DNA of 64,000 nucleotides, from the NCBI RefSeq assembly GCF_024166365.1, contig NC_064826.1, positions 26,126,001 to 26,190,000 on the forward strand, read 5' to 3'. This document shows positions 47,801 to 57,814 of the stretch, in pieces; position 1 is the first letter of the stretch, and the number at the start of each line of letters is the position of its first letter. A program made the translations under genes and the position numbers. This DNA comes from Elephas maximus indicus. Lineage: Eukaryota > Chordata > Mammalia > Proboscidea > Elephantidae. The notes under the pieces are model-generated. The model made no database searches. It worked only from the letters and a program-made list of their open reading frames with translations, and was not told the DNA's origin.

Positions 47801-50800
47801 TACATTAATGGTTTTTCTAATATTAAACCAACCTTGCATACCTGGTATAAATCCCACTTGGTTGTGGTGGATTATTTTTTTGATATGTTGTTGAATTCTA
47901 TTGGCTAGAATTTTGTTGAGGAGTTTTGCATCTATGTTCATGAGCGATATAGGTCTCTAATTTTCTTTTTTTGTGGTGTCTTTACCTGGTTTTGGTATCA
48001 GGGAGATGGTGGCTTCATAGAATGAGTTAGGTGGTATTCCGTCATTTTCTATGCTTTGAAATAGCTTTAGTAGTAGTGATGTTAACTCTTCTCTGAAAGT
48101 TTGGTAGAACTCTGCAGTGAAGCCGTCCGGGGCAGGTCTTTTTTTTGTTGGGAGTTTTTTGATTACCATATCAATCTCTTTTTTTGTTATGGGTCTATTT
48201 AGTTGTTCTACTCCTGATTGTGTTAGTTTAGGTAGGTAGTGTTTTTCTAGGAATTCATCCATTTCTTCTAGGTTTGCAAGTTTGTTAGAGTACAATTTTT
48301 CGTAATAATCTGTTATGATTCTTTTAATTTCAGTTGGGTCTGTTGTGATATGGCCCATCTCGTCTCTTATTCGGGTTATTTGTTTCCTTTCCTGTATTTC
48401 TTTAGTCAGTCTAGCCAATGTTTTATCAATTTTGTTAATTTTTTCAAAGAACCAGCTTTTGACTTCGTTAATTCTTTCAATTGTTTTTCTGTTCTCTAAT
48501 TTCATTTAGTTCAGCTCTAACTTTTATCATTTGTTTTCTTCTGGTGTCTGATGGATTCTTTTGTTGCTCACTTTCTATTTGTTCAAGTTGTAGGGACGGT
48601 TCTCTGTTTTGGCTCTTTCTTTTTTTTGTATGTGTGCATTTATTGATATAAATTGACCTCTGAGCACTACTTTTGCTGTCCCAGAGGTTTTGATAGAAAG
48701 TGTTTTCATTCTCGTTGCATTCTGTGAATTTCTTTATTCCTTCCTTAATGTCTTCTATAACCCAGTCTTTTTTGAGCAGGGTATTGCTCAGTTTCCAAGT
48801 ATTTCATTTCTTTTCCCTGATTTTTCTGTTATTGATTTCCACTTTTATGGCCTTGTGGTCTGAGAAGATGCTTTGTAATATTTCAATGTTTTGGATTCTG
48901 CAAAGGTTTATTTTATGACCTAATATGTGGTCTATTCTAGAGAATGTTCCATGTGCACTAGAAAAAAAAGTATATTTTGCAGCTGTTGGTTGGAGTGTTC
49001 TGTATAGGTCTATGAGGTCAAGTTGGTTGATTGTTGTAATTAGGTATTCCATGTCTCTATTGAGCTTCTTACTGGAAGTCCTGTCCTTCTCTGAAAGTGG
49101 TGTGTTGAAGTCTCCTACTATAATTTTGTGGAGGTGTCTATCTCACTTTTCAGTTCTGTTAAAGTTTGTTTTATGTATCTTGCAGCCCTGTCATTGGGTG
49201 CATAAATATTTAATATGGTTATATCTTCCTGGTGAATTGTCCCTTTAATCATTATGTAGTGTCCTTCTGTATCCTTTGTGGTGGATTTAACTTTGAAGTC
49301 TAATTTCTCAGAAATTAATATTGCTACTCCTGCTCTTTTTTGATTGTTGTTTGCTTGATATATTTTTTCCATCCTTTGAGTTTTAGTTTGTTTGTGTCTC
49401 TAAGTCTAAGGTGTGTCTCTTGTAGGCAGCATATAGATGGATCGTGTTTCTTTATCCAGTCTGAGACTCTCTGTCTCTTTATTGGTGCATTTAGTCCATT
49501 TACATTCAGTGTAACTGTAGATAAGTATGTGTTTAGTGCTGTCATTTTGATGCGTTTTTGTGTGTGTTGTTGACAATTTCATTTTTCCACTTTTTTGTGC
49601 TGAGACGTTTTTCTCTGTAAAGTGTGTGTTTCTCATTTTCATAGTAGTCGAATTTATGTTTGCCAAGTTATTATGTTTTTCTTGGTTTTTATTTTAAGTT
49701 ATGGAATTGTTAGACCTCTTTGTGGTTACCTTAATATTTGCCCCGATTTTTCTAAGTAAAAACCTAACTTTTATTGTCCTATATTGCATTGTTTTCCTCT
49801 CCATGTGGCAGTTCTATGCCTCCTGTATGTAGTCCCTCTTTTTGATTATTGTGATCTTTTACATAATGACTTCAATGATTCCCTGTTTTGAGCATTTTTT
49901 CCTTTTTAAAATTAATCTTAATTTGTTTTTGTGATTTCCTTATTTGAGTTGATATCAGGATGTTCTGTTCTGTGTCTTTGTGTTGTGTTGTTATCTGATG
50001 TTATTGATATTCTGACCAAACAATTTCCCTTAGTATTTCTTATAGCTTTGGTTTGGTTTTTGCAAATTCTCTAAGCTTGTGTTTATCTGTAAATGTTTTA
50101 ATTTCGCCTTCATATTTGAGAGAGAGTTTTGCTGGATATATGATCCTTGGCTGGCAGTTTTTCTCTGTCAGCGCTCTCTATATGTCATCCCATTGCCTTC
50201 TTGACTGCGTGGTTTCTGCTGAGTCGTCTGAACTTATTCTTATTGATTCTTCTTTGTAGGAGACCTTTCTTTTATCCCTGGCTGGTTTTAAAGTTTTCTC
50301 TTCATCTTTGGTTTTGGCAAGTTTGATGATAATAAGTCTTGGTGATTTTCTTTTTGGATCAGTCTTACATGGCGTTCGATGAACATCTTGGATAGATATC
50401 CTTTCGTCTTTCATGATGTCAGGGAAGTTTTCTGCCAACAGATCTTCAACTATTCTCTCTGTATTTTCTGTTATCTCTCCTTGTTCTGGAACTCCAATCA
50501 TATGCAAGTTATTCGTTTTGATAGAGTCCCACATGATTCTTAGGGTTTCTCATTTTTTTTAATTCTTTTATCTGATTTTTCTTCAGCTATATTGGTGTCA
50601 ATTGCTTTATCCCCCACCTCCCCCACTCTGCATTCCAGTTTCTCGATTCTGCTCCTCTGACTTCCTATTGAGTTGTCTAATTCTGTAATTTTATTGTTAA
50701 TCTTTTGGATTTCTGAATGCTGTCTCACTATGGATTCTTGTAGCTTATTAATTTTTCCACTATGTTCTTGAGTAATCTTTTTGATTTCTTCAACTGCTTT

Positions 50801-53800
50801 ATCAGTGTGTTCCTTGGCTGTTTCTGTAGATTGCCTTATTTCATTTCTGAGGTCATCCCTGATGTCCTGAAGCATTCTGTAAATTAGTTTTTTATATTCT
50901 GCATCTGGCAATTCCAGGATTGTATCTTCATTTGGGAAAGATTTTGATTTATTAATTTGGGGAGTTGTAGAAGCAATCATGGTCTGCTTCTTTATGTGGT
51001 TTGATATCGACTGTTGTCTCCGAGCCATCTATAAGATACTGTAATGATTTATTTTATGTTTGCTGACTGAGTCTTATCTTGTTTTGTTTTCTTTCAATAT
51101 ACATAGATGGGCTGCTAGATTGTACTATCTTGATTGTTGTAGGCTTTGAATCACTTATGTCCTCTTACCAGCTGGTTTGGGCCCTTACCAGAAATATAAG
51201 CCTAAGAGTCCATTCACTATTCTTGAGTAGAATCTGATTTTGGGTCACCAAGTGAGTGGGGTAGACTGTCACCTATTCGCTTAGAGGAGTAGTGGTGATA
51301 GTTGTGTGCACCAGATTCTAGTAGCAGCAGGAGGTCACGTTCCAGGGAGGGCAGAATTCTGACAGGCTTCCCCCAAGTGCCAGTGAGGTAGGTATGTCTC
51401 TATTCCTAAAGCACTTTGGTGCGTGGGCTCTGCTTAGGCACCTAATGCATGTACCTCTACAGATTGGTGGATGTCACTATCCTCAGACTCCTATGGCAGG
51501 AGGTTAGGTGATTTGGGTGGAGCTTCAGCCCTCAGTTCCCTGTTGTGGGTCAGTGAGGACTCTGTTGAATACGCTGAGATGTCAGACCTGGGAAACTTGT
51601 CTTTCCAGTAATCCGCTAAAACAATTACAGTCAGATCACTATCAGAATTGCCTTTGTATTATAATAGCCACCTTGTTCCCTGTAGGGATGAAAGCCCAAG
51701 ACTGTGGATCACAAATGCTTGGCTGGAGCTGGTTCTGTATTTTAAGTCCAATTTCCGGAAGTCAGGGAAGGATTCTTGGTCCCTGGTTTTTTCTGTAGCT
51801 GTTTCTCTCAGGCCAGGAGAATGGGTTAGGAAAAGACATAACAAACAAACAAAGAGAAGAAAAAATCCTGCAGAGCACTTCAGTCTCTGGCCCAGGAAAT
51901 TCCAATGTTAATGAAGCCACCTGGGAAGGGGAGGGGAGGGATCAGATAGGAGAGAGTACGCCCAGGAATTCAGATAAAGTTACTGATGTTGCTTGGGATG
52001 ACTGTTTTATCTGAGATTCCCGAGGGGCCTGTGGACTGTGTCTGCTGGCTGGGTAGACATTGCCCCCGAAGGTCAGGCCCGTGTCCTGTGCTTGTGCTGT
52101 CCCAGAAGCCGTGGTTAGTTCCTCAGCTCCCAGTCCAAAGCCCAGCGCCAAGGTTCCCCGGCTGGGACGCCTCACCCCAGGCTCCAAAATCAGTCGGTGC
52201 CTCCCGGTGACTTCTCCTGTCAGCCGAGTCGCTGCGCTGCCTGCGTGCACTTGCTGGGCTTCCCCCGGGGTCACTTCAGGGGGCTAGGGCTGCACCTCAT
52301 GTTTGCGCCGTCTCAGGTGCTGTGCTCAGCTCCCCTGCGCCCAGTCCAAAGCCCGGCGCCAAGGTTTTCTGACTGGGACACTGGCTCCAGGCTCCGAAAA
52401 CAGTCGCTGCTTTCCTTTGGTCGTTCGTTCTCTCGTTAGCCCCTCAGTGTGCAGCCTGCTTGCGCTGGCTGAGTCTCTACGGAGGTTACCCCAGGGGACT
52501 AGGGGTTAGGGCTGTGTCCCGTGCCTGCCCCGCCTCAGCAGGCAGCAATCAGCCCCGCCACTCGGCACCAGGGAACCGCCGGGGCTCAAGGCTGTGGGGT
52601 GGGTCGCGGGTTCCAGAAGCGGTTGCTGGTTCAGGACGCAGCCTTTCGCTCACCTGTCACTCAAGTCAACTCTTTAGATGTGTGTTTGATTGTCAGGGTT
52701 CATAGATTGTCATGTATGTGATCGATTCACTTGTTTTTCCAAGTTTTTGTTGCAAGAGGGATCCGAGGTAGCATCTGCCTAGTCAGCCATCTCGGCCCCA
52801 CCTCTTTGTTTAGTTTTGTATTTCTTTTCTTTTAAACTTTATTTATTTTCTTGTTGAGAATATACACAGCAAAACATATACCAATTAACAGTATTTATAT
52901 GTACAGTTCAGTGACATTGATTATATCCTTTGAGTTTTGCAGTCATTCTCACCCTGCTTTTTTGAGTAGTTGTGTCCCTCATTAACATAAGCTCACTGCC
53001 CCCTAAGTTTTCATTTAATTTTTACTTCTTTTTTGTATGTTTTGAAAATGCAGTAATTTCTTAACTTTTCTTGACTTTTATCAAAGGACAAATAAAACTA
53101 TTGAGTGATATTGGAAATTAGGGAGGTATGTTCAGTGGGTTTTTTAGTGGGTGGATCATCATTGGACATGGTATACTGATTCAAAAGAATTAATTAGATG
53201 TCTGTGGAAAAAGGAATATGACATTCAGACAGCCTTCTATCAATGTAGACTGTGTTTCAGTCATTCAAAGGCCTATTTTCCTGGCCTCTGTTCATTTGTC
53301 AGGTTGGCTATGGATATAGATGTAGTGCTAGGGGAACTTGCTGCAAACCCCTTAACAATTTTCCTCTTCTTAAATGATGCGCTTTTTTTTTTTTGTGCCA
53401 CATGATTTCCCTTTGATTGTAGCTTTAGTTGACTCACTAGCTTGTAATGCAATTATAGTCTTAAGGCCCACTAAGTATTTTTAAGTCAGCTGTGGAGTTC
53501 TCCACATTTTCATGGGCTGAAAATCAGCCATTTAGTTATGGATTCATACTCTCAGACTTCTTTATATTTAAAATAGGTTTGTTTGGAAATATTGAATTTA
53601 AATTTAGTAATTAATCTTCTAAGTTTGCCAGAGCTTTTATAGGCCTTTCTGTTAAAGAAAAAATGTGAAATAGCAAGTGTCTAAACTATATTTGTTATAT
53701 ATGATCAAAGGAGCCCTGGTGATGTATTAGTTAAGTGCTCAGCTGCTAACCAAAAGGTTGGTGGTTTGAATCCACCAGTTGGTGTGCTTCCATAAAGATT

Positions 53801-56800
53801 ACAGCCTTGGAAAGCATATGGGGGCAGTTCTACTCTGGCCTATAGGGTCATCCTGAGTCAGAATAGACTCAGTGTTAATGGTTTATATATTGTCGGAATT
53901 TTTCAGACTATGGGTCTTGGCCAGTTAGTGGCTCATGAAATCAGTTTGGTGGGTTGTGACTAGAAAATGCAGTAGAAAAAAGAGGTAGTAAACATAAGAA
54001 TTTTAAAATTTTGTTTTAGTACGTTAAAAAAAACCCATTGCTGTCAAGTCAAGTCGGTACTGACTACAGTACAGGGTAGAACTGCCCCTAGGGTTTCCAA
54101 GGAGTGGCTGATGGATGCAAACTGTTAACCTTTTGGTTAGCAGCTGAGCTCTTAACCACTGTGCCGCCAGGACTCCTGTTTTAGTATGTTGGTGTGGTTA
54201 GGTACTGTCGAGTTGGTGCCGACTCATAGCAACCCTGTGTACAGCAGAAGGAAACAGTGCCTGGTTCTGCACCATCCTCATAATCATTGCTATGCTTGAG
54301 CCCATTGTCGCAGCCACTGTGTCAATCTATCTCATCGAGGGTCTTTTCTTTTTTGCTGACCCTCTGCTTTACCAAGCATGATGTTCTTCTCTAGGAACTG
54401 GAGATAACATGTCCTTCTGACAACATGTCCAAAGTAAGTGATACGAAGTCCCGCCATCCTTGCTTCTAAGGAGCATTCTGGCTGTACTTCTTCCAAGGCA
54501 GATTTGTTCATTCTGTTGGCAGTCCATAGTATACTCAATATTCTTTGTCAGTTCTTCAGTCTTCCTTATTCATTGTCCAGCTTTTGCATGGATATGAGGT
54601 GATTGAAAACACCGTGGCTTGGGTCAGGCACACCTTAGTCTTCAAGGAGACATCTTTGCTTTCTAATACTTTAAAGAGGTCTTTTGCAGCAGATTTGCTC
54701 AATGCACTGTATCGTTTGATTTCTTGACTGCTGCTCCCATGGGTGTTGATTGTAGATTCAAGTAAAATGAAATCCTTGACAACTTCAGTCTTTTCTCCTT
54801 TTATCCTGATGTTGCTTATTGGTCCCAGCGTGAGGTTTTTTGTTGTCTTTATGTTGAGGTGTAATCCATACTGAAGGGTGTTGTCTTTGATCTTCATCGG
54901 TAAGTGCTTTAAGTCCTCTTCACTTTCAGCAGGCAATGTTGTGTCATCTGCATAATGCAGGTTGTCAGTGAGTCTTCCTCTGATCCTGATGTCTCATTCT
55001 TCTTCATATAGTCCAGCTTCTTGTATTATTTGCTCAGCATACAGATTGAATAAGTATGATGAAAGGATACAACCCTGATGCACACCTTTTCTGACTTTAA
55101 ACCACACAGTATCCCCTTGTTCTGTTTGAGCAACTGCCTCTTGATCTATGTACAGGTTCCTCATGAACACAATTAAGTGTTCTAGAATGCCCACTCTTTG
55201 CAGTGTTATCCATATTATGATCCACACAGTTGAATGCCTTTGCATAGTTAATAAAACACAGGTAAACATCTTTCTGGTATTTCCTGCTTTCAGCCAGGAT
55301 CCATCTGACATCAACAATTATATCCCTTGTTCTATGTCCTCTTCTGAGTCCAGCTTGAATTTCTGGCAGTTCTCTGTCGATACACTCCTACAGCTGCTTT
55401 TGAATGATCTTCAGCAAAATTTTACTTGTGTGTGATATTAATAATATTGTTTGATAATTTCTGCATTTGGTTGGACCACCTTTGTCTGGAATGGGCATAA
55501 ATATGGATCTCTCTTCCAGTCGGTTGACCAGGTAGCTATCTTCCAAATTCCTTGGCATAGATGGGTAAGCACTTCCAGCACTGCATCCATTTGTTGAAAT
55601 ATCTCAGTTGGTATTCAATCAATTCCTGTAGCCTTGTTTTGCCCCAATGCCTTCAGTACAGATTAGACCTCTTCCTTTGGTACCATTGGTTCCTGATCAT
55701 AAGCTACCTCCTGAAATGGTTGAATATCGACCAAATCTTTTTGGTGTAGTGACTCTGTGTATTCCTTCCATCTTCTTTTGATGCTTCCTGTGTCATTTAA
55801 TATTTTCCCCAGAGTCCTTCGATATTGCAACTCGAGGCTTGAAATTTCTCTTTAGTTCTTTTAGCTTGAGAAATGCTGAGCGTGTACTTCCCTTTTGGTT
55901 TTCTAACTCCAAGTCTTTGCATGTGTCATTATAATATTTTACTTTGTCTTCTTGAGCTGCCTTTTGAAATCTTCTGTTCAGCTCTTTTAGTTCATCATTT
56001 CTTCTGTTTGCTTTAGCTACTCGACGTTCAAGAGCAAGTTTCAGAGTCTCTTCTGACCTCCATTTTGGTCTTTTCTTTCTTTCTTTTCTTTTTAATCACC
56101 TCTGTCTTCATGTGTGATGTCCTGGATGTCATTCTACAACTCGTCTGGTTTTCAGTCATTCGAGTTCAACACATCAAATCTATTCTTAAGATGGTCTATA
56201 AATTCAGGTGGGATATACACAAGATTGTACTTAGGCTCTCTTGGACTTGTTCTGATTTTCTTTAGTTTCAACCCGAACTTGCATACAAGCAATTGATGGT
56301 TTGTTCCGCAGTGGGCCCCTGGCCTTGTTCTGACTGATGATATTGAGCTTTTCCGTTGTCTCTTTCCACAGGTGTAGTCTATTTGGTTCCTGTGTATTCC
56401 ATCTGGCGAGATGCACGTGTATGGTCACTGTTTATGTTGTTGAAAAAAGGTATTTGCAGTGAAGTTTTTGATCTTGCAAAATTCTATCATGTGGTCTCTA
56501 GCATTATTTCTGTTACCACGGCCATATTTTCCAACTACCAATTCTTTTTTTCCAACTTTCACATTCAAATACCAGAAATTATCAATGCATCCTGATTGCA
56601 TGTTCGTTCAATTTCAGGGTGCAGAAGTTGGTAAAAATCTTCAATTTCTTTATCTTTGGCGTTAGTGGTTTGTGGGTCAATTTGAATAATAGTCATATTA
56701 ACTGGTGTTCCTTGTAGGTGTATGGATATTATCCTGTCACTGCAGCATTGTAGTTCAGGATAGATCTTGAAATGTTCTTTTTGATGATGAATGCAATGCC

Positions 56801-57814
56801 ATTCCTCTTCAATTTTTCATTCCCAGCATAGTGGACCATATAATTTTCCAGTTCAAAATGGCCAATATCAGCCCATTTCAACTCAGTAATGCCTAGGATA
56901 TTGATGCTTATGTGTTCCATCTCATTTTTGACAATTTCTCAGATTCATGCTTTGTACATTCTTTGTTCCAATTATTAATGGATGTTTGCAGCTGTTTCTT
57001 CTCATTTTGAGTTGTGCCACATCAGCAAATGAAGTTCCTGAAAGCTTGACTCCAACCCCATTATTAAGGTCGATTTTACTTTGAGCAGGTGGCTCTTCCG
57101 CAGTCACCTTTGGAGTGCCTTCCAATCTGAGGGGTCATTTCTGGCACGGTATTAGACGGTGTTCTGCTGCTATTCATAAGATTCTCACTGACCAGTTTTT
57201 TTCAGATGTAGACCACGAGATCCCTCTTGCTAGTCTGTCTTAGTCTGAAAGCTCAGCTGTAACCTGTCCACTGGTGTTCAAATACCAGCAGGGTCACCCA
57301 CGTTTTAGTATAGCACGTGTATTTTGGGTAGGGGATGGTAAAGTACGAAAGTCACTGCCGTAGATGAAGAGACTTCACATCCTTAAGGAGCTTATAGTCT
57401 AACGATTAAACAGGAAATTAAGATTGGAGAACTCATCAACTAAACTTTTGAGCACTCTAATTATAGCAGATTTCAATCAAATAGAAGAAAATAAAAGTGA
57501 CCTTATTCCTTCTTAATCGTAGCGGTTGTGTGGCTGTCAGAATTAAAGTGATTTTATTTAAGTAATCTTCAATACTTGATGGCAGAATAGCTCATTAAGT
57601 ACTGATTAATATGAAACTATAGCTCTAGTAGTTAAATTTGCAAATATTAGCCATGATAAATATCTATTGAACACTATAATAAAACGATGTTTTAAAATTT
57701 TTTTATTAACAGGCTGAAAATGAACTAAGTCTGGCGAGAAAAATGGTACAGTGGAAACCATGGGAGCCTTTAGTGGAAGAACCCCCTGCCAACCAGTGGA
57801 AATGGCCAATATAA
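32783..57814 (+). CDS. NDUFA5: NADH:ubiquinone oxidoreductase subunit A5 (complex I B13), five coding exons
   Basis: The coding sequence joins 32783-32803, 33106-33150, 38795-38911, 42060-42125 and 57713-57814, giving 116 codons plus TAA with no internal stop. The protein is an accessory subunit of the matrix arm of mitochondrial complex I; it supports assembly and stability and is not catalytic. Recognised stretches are [16 protein letters not shown] at the N-terminus, AAYRKYTE in the middle, [12 protein letters not shown] in exon 4, and EPLVEEPP with C-terminal QWKWPI. Its length equals that of the human protein as I recall it. All introns begin GT, end AG and are phase 0, so this is the spliced gene and not a retrocopy. 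The chosen ATG is the first codon of the conserved N-terminus and lies just downstream of a CpG-rich promoter. Intron lengths are about 0.3, 5.6, 3.1 and 15.6 kb. Identification is very secure; untranslated ends are inferred. Confidence 0.96.
33106..33150 (+). CDS. NDUFA5: NDUFA5 coding exon 2 (15 codons)
   Basis: The acceptor is a T-rich tract ending GAACAG at 33105; the donor is GTATGT at 33151. It encodes [15 protein letters not shown], the conserved N-terminal segment of the B13 family. Intron 1 is only 302 bases. Confidence 0.95.
33151..33699. other. NDUFA5 intron 2, first part: unique sequence
   Basis: No repeat or regulatory element recognised. Short open frames here lack any known domain. 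Confidence 0.5.
33700..33862 (-). mobile_element. AfroSINE in NDUFA5 intron 2
   Basis: AAACCCAAACCCGTTACCTTCGAGTCG to CACCAGGGTTTCC, after an A-rich run. Confidence 0.93.
34382..34546 (-). mobile_element. AfroSINE, left arm of an inverted pair
   Basis: ATACCAAACCAAGCACATTGATG to TACCACCAGGGTTTG. It abuts a (TG)n stretch followed by the next copy in opposite orientation. Confidence 0.92.
34566..34700 (+). mobile_element. AfroSINE, right arm of an inverted pair, 5'-truncated
   Basis: CTGCTAACCAAAGGGTCAGCAG to GGATCGACTCGACAGCACTGGG. The first about 25 bases of the head are missing. Confidence 0.9.
34701..35039. other. AT-rich intronic spacer with (TA)n and a SINE scrap
   Basis: TGTATGTATG/TATATA repeats at 34695-34745. 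AAGCCAAATCCAAACTTGTTGTGATCAAG at 34849-34895 is the 3' end of another minus-strand AfroSINE. Confidence 0.5.
35040..38208 (+). mobile_element. RTE-class LINE, nearly full length (3.2 kb), in NDUFA5 intron 2, sense
   Basis: It starts at the 5' UTR (TTTGTCGTACTATGGTGGCTTATG), includes ORF2 endonuclease and RT and ends CACCTAACAACAGTAAAA. The endonuclease region is at about 35400-36000; the RT core contains CADDTTL at about 37444-37464. Long frames survive only locally (35060-35404, 36386-36733). Numerous frame changes and stops make it a pseudogene. It lies in the same transcriptional sense as NDUFA5. Confidence 0.92.
38209..38794. other. NDUFA5 intron 2, last part: unique sequence
   Basis: AT-rich; a T-rich tract leads into the exon 3 acceptor. 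Nothing else recognised. Confidence 0.5.
38795..38911 (+). CDS. NDUFA5: NDUFA5 coding exon 3 (39 codons)
   Basis: The acceptor is GTCTTTTCAG ending at 38794; the donor is GTAAGT at 38912. It starts [10 protein letters not shown], contains [11 protein letters not shown] and ends at SKVNA. Compared with the human protein from memory this is the most substituted exon, mostly conservative changes such as D/E, E/Q and K/R, with no gap or stop. Confidence 0.94.
39098..39212 (-). mobile_element. AfroSINE, 5'-truncated
   Basis: AACCAAAAACTATTGCCATTAAGTCAG to GCTGACCTTTTGGTT. The tRNA-like head is missing. Confidence 0.88.
39213..39886. other. NDUFA5 intron 3: unique sequence
   Basis: AT-rich with no recognised element. 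Confidence 0.45.
39901..40275 (-). mobile_element. LINE 3' end of the GAGAATATACAC family, 375 bp
   Basis: TCAGTGTTATTCTT (39887-39900) and TCAGTGCTGTTCTT (40276-40289) are a 12-of-14 matching duplication. The T-run at the left is the inverted A tail. The body contains TTGAGAATATACACTCC and CTACATGTACAATTCAGTGAC, shared with the copies at 7.0 and 52.8 kb. Confidence 0.8.
40290..40583. other. NDUFA5 intron 3: unique sequence
   Basis: No recognised element. Confidence 0.4.
40594..40862 (-). mobile_element. AfroSINE scrap (+) followed by long-form AfroSINE (-)
   Basis: The first 28 bases of a + copy (AGGAGCCCTGGTGGCACAGTG, 40595-40622) are followed after 36 bases by a minus copy at 40658-40862 (AAACCAAACCCATTGCTGTC to CATACTAAGGCTCC). 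The sequences AATTAGTTGG (40584-40593) and CCAACTAATT (40649-40658) form an inverted repeat around the scrap. Confidence 0.8.
40863..42059 (-). repeat. NDUFA5 intron 3 end: old L1 3' fragment and unique sequence
   Basis: An A/C-rich (AAAAC)n run lies at 41041-41072. About 41225-41700 looks like an ancient L1 3' region in reverse (TTCCATGTTGTTGCG, GAATTCATAAAACATAATTTATTG, GGGCTGCAATTTCCGGGTCATAGGATAG). The remainder is AT-rich up to the exon 4 acceptor. Confidence 0.5.
42060..42125 (+). CDS. NDUFA5: NDUFA5 coding exon 4 (22 codons)
   Basis: The acceptor is a long T tract ending AATTATAG at 42059; the donor is GTAAAA at 42126, a weaker donor than those of exons 1-3. It encodes [12 protein letters not shown] followed by a short acidic stretch ending EEVIFQ. 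Confidence 0.95.
42126..42581. other. NDUFA5 intron 4, first part: unique AT-rich sequence
   Basis: No recognised element. Confidence 0.45.
42582..42772 (+). mobile_element. AfroSINE with shortened head
   Basis: AAGGAGCCCTGGTGGCACAGTGG to GAGTTGGAATTGACACTACAGC; about 25 bases of the head between the A- and B-box-like parts are lost. Confidence 0.88.
43026..43189 (-). mobile_element. AfroSINE, short form
   Basis: AAACAAACCCACTGCTGTTGAATTG to GTGCCACTAGGGCTCCCC, preceded by an A-rich (AAAC)n run. Confidence 0.92.
43190..44723. other. NDUFA5 intron 4: AT-rich sequence with degenerate repeats
   Basis: A (TA)n tract is at 43381-43406. About 43690-43860 has GGAGGATGACC and CTGAGAATCATGGCCCAGCTAAGCTGACACA, related to the interior of the MaLR-like LTR at 15.4 kb. 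Nothing coding is seen. Confidence 0.45.
44724..44736. repeat. Target-site duplication of L1 copy B, left
   Basis: TTTGTTTAGTTTT, repeated at 52805-52817. Confidence 0.9.
45741..49545 (-). pseudogene. L1 copy B ORF2, heavily broken
   Basis: The ATG at 49545 starts [21 protein letters not shown]. The endonuclease survives in three frames (49545-48804), the connecting region in one (48505-47957), and RT pieces at 47941-47459 ([15 protein letters not shown]) and 47126-46362. There are at least five frame changes and in-frame stops such as TAG in EN*RPIS near 47957. The catalytic FADD box lies at a frame change and reads like LFAGDM. It is more decayed than copy A's ORF2, so copy B is probably older. 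Confidence 0.94.
50001..51028 (-). pseudogene. L1 copy B ORF1, broken twice
   Basis: An intact start [17 protein letters not shown] at 51028 leads to 162 codons with a predicted coiled coil ([19 protein letters not shown]). A one-base loss near 50550 shifts the frame; the C-terminal part (50534-50178) contains [12 protein letters not shown] and PRLIIIKL and ends early at TAG, where copy A has a tyrosine codon. Confidence 0.93.
52060..52640 (-). repeat. Tandem units in L1 copy B 5' UTR, about two units
   Basis: Cores CTGGGACG at 52162 and CTGGGACA at 52373 (spacing 211), each followed by CCAGGCTCC and CAGTCG. GC-rich and CpG-rich. Further units at 52450-52640 are too diverged to align by eye. 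Copy A has about four units. Confidence 0.75.
52805..52817. repeat. Target-site duplication of L1 copy B, right
   Basis: TTTGTTTAGTTTT, identical to 44724-44736. Confidence 0.9.
52829..53020 (-). mobile_element. LINE 3' end of the GAGAATATACAC family, truncated
   Basis: Third copy of the family, reading CTTGTTGAGAATATACACAGC and ATGTACAGTTCAGTGACATTG. It is only about 190 bases long. Confidence 0.75.
53021..53708. other. NDUFA5 intron 4: unique sequence
   Basis: AT-rich. The 84-codon open frame at 53151-53405 has no recognisable domain and no splice framing. Confidence 0.4.
53709..53884 (+). mobile_element. AfroSINE, long form, shortened
   Basis: GGAGCCCTGGTGATGTATTAG to GAGTCAGAATAGACTCAGTG. 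Confidence 0.88.
54028..54176 (-). mobile_element. AfroSINE, next to RTE
   Basis: AAAACCCATTGCTGTCAAGTC to GTGCCGCCAGGACTCC. It ends about 12 bases before the RTE 3' end. Confidence 0.9.
54188..57302 (-). mobile_element. RTE-class LINE, nearly full length (3.1 kb), in NDUFA5 intron 4, antisense
   Basis: From the 3' tail (TGTGGTTAGGTACTGTCGAG) to the 5' end (TACCAGCAGGGTCACCC at about 57286-57302). Conserved pieces include MNLRNCQK and [17 protein letters not shown] (endonuclease region, 56.7-57.1 kb), and [18 protein letters not shown] (RT, 55.0-55.3 kb). ORF2 is interrupted by many frame changes. It ends 410 bases before exon 5. Confidence 0.93.
57303..57712. other. NDUFA5 intron 4, last part: unique sequence
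   Basis: AT-rich, leading into the T-rich exon 5 acceptor. No element recognised. Confidence 0.5.
57713..57814 (+). CDS. NDUFA5: NDUFA5 coding exon 5 and stop (33 codons + TAA)
   Basis: The acceptor is TTTTTTTATTAACAG ending at 57712. It encodes [11 protein letters not shown], then WEPLVEEPP and the terminal QWKWPI before TAA at 57812-57814. It is separated from exon 4 by 15.6 kb of mostly transposon-derived intron. Confidence 0.95.
   Translation, partial: AENELSLARKMVQWKPWEPLVEEPPANQWKWPI

Larger units (their letters stand above)
44737..52804 (-). mobile_element. Full-length L1 LINE (copy B), 8.1 kb, in NDUFA5 intron 4, antisense
   Basis: The 5' end on the minus strand reads GAGGTGGGGCCGAGATGGCTGACTAG, homologous to copy A but with CGAGATGGC in place of the YY1-type CAAGATGGC. 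ORF1, ORF2 and the 3' UTR align with copy A throughout. The 3' UTR polypurine tract is at 45668-45703. The 5' UTR retains two blocks (about 51030-51590 and 51650-51890) missing in copy A, so B is the better guide to the family's structure. Both ORFs are broken. Confidence 0.95.

Noticed and set aside
51508-51911. Overlapping 87-96-codon + strand frames
   Set aside because: They are antisense to the 5' UTR block of L1 copy B and are absent in copy A.
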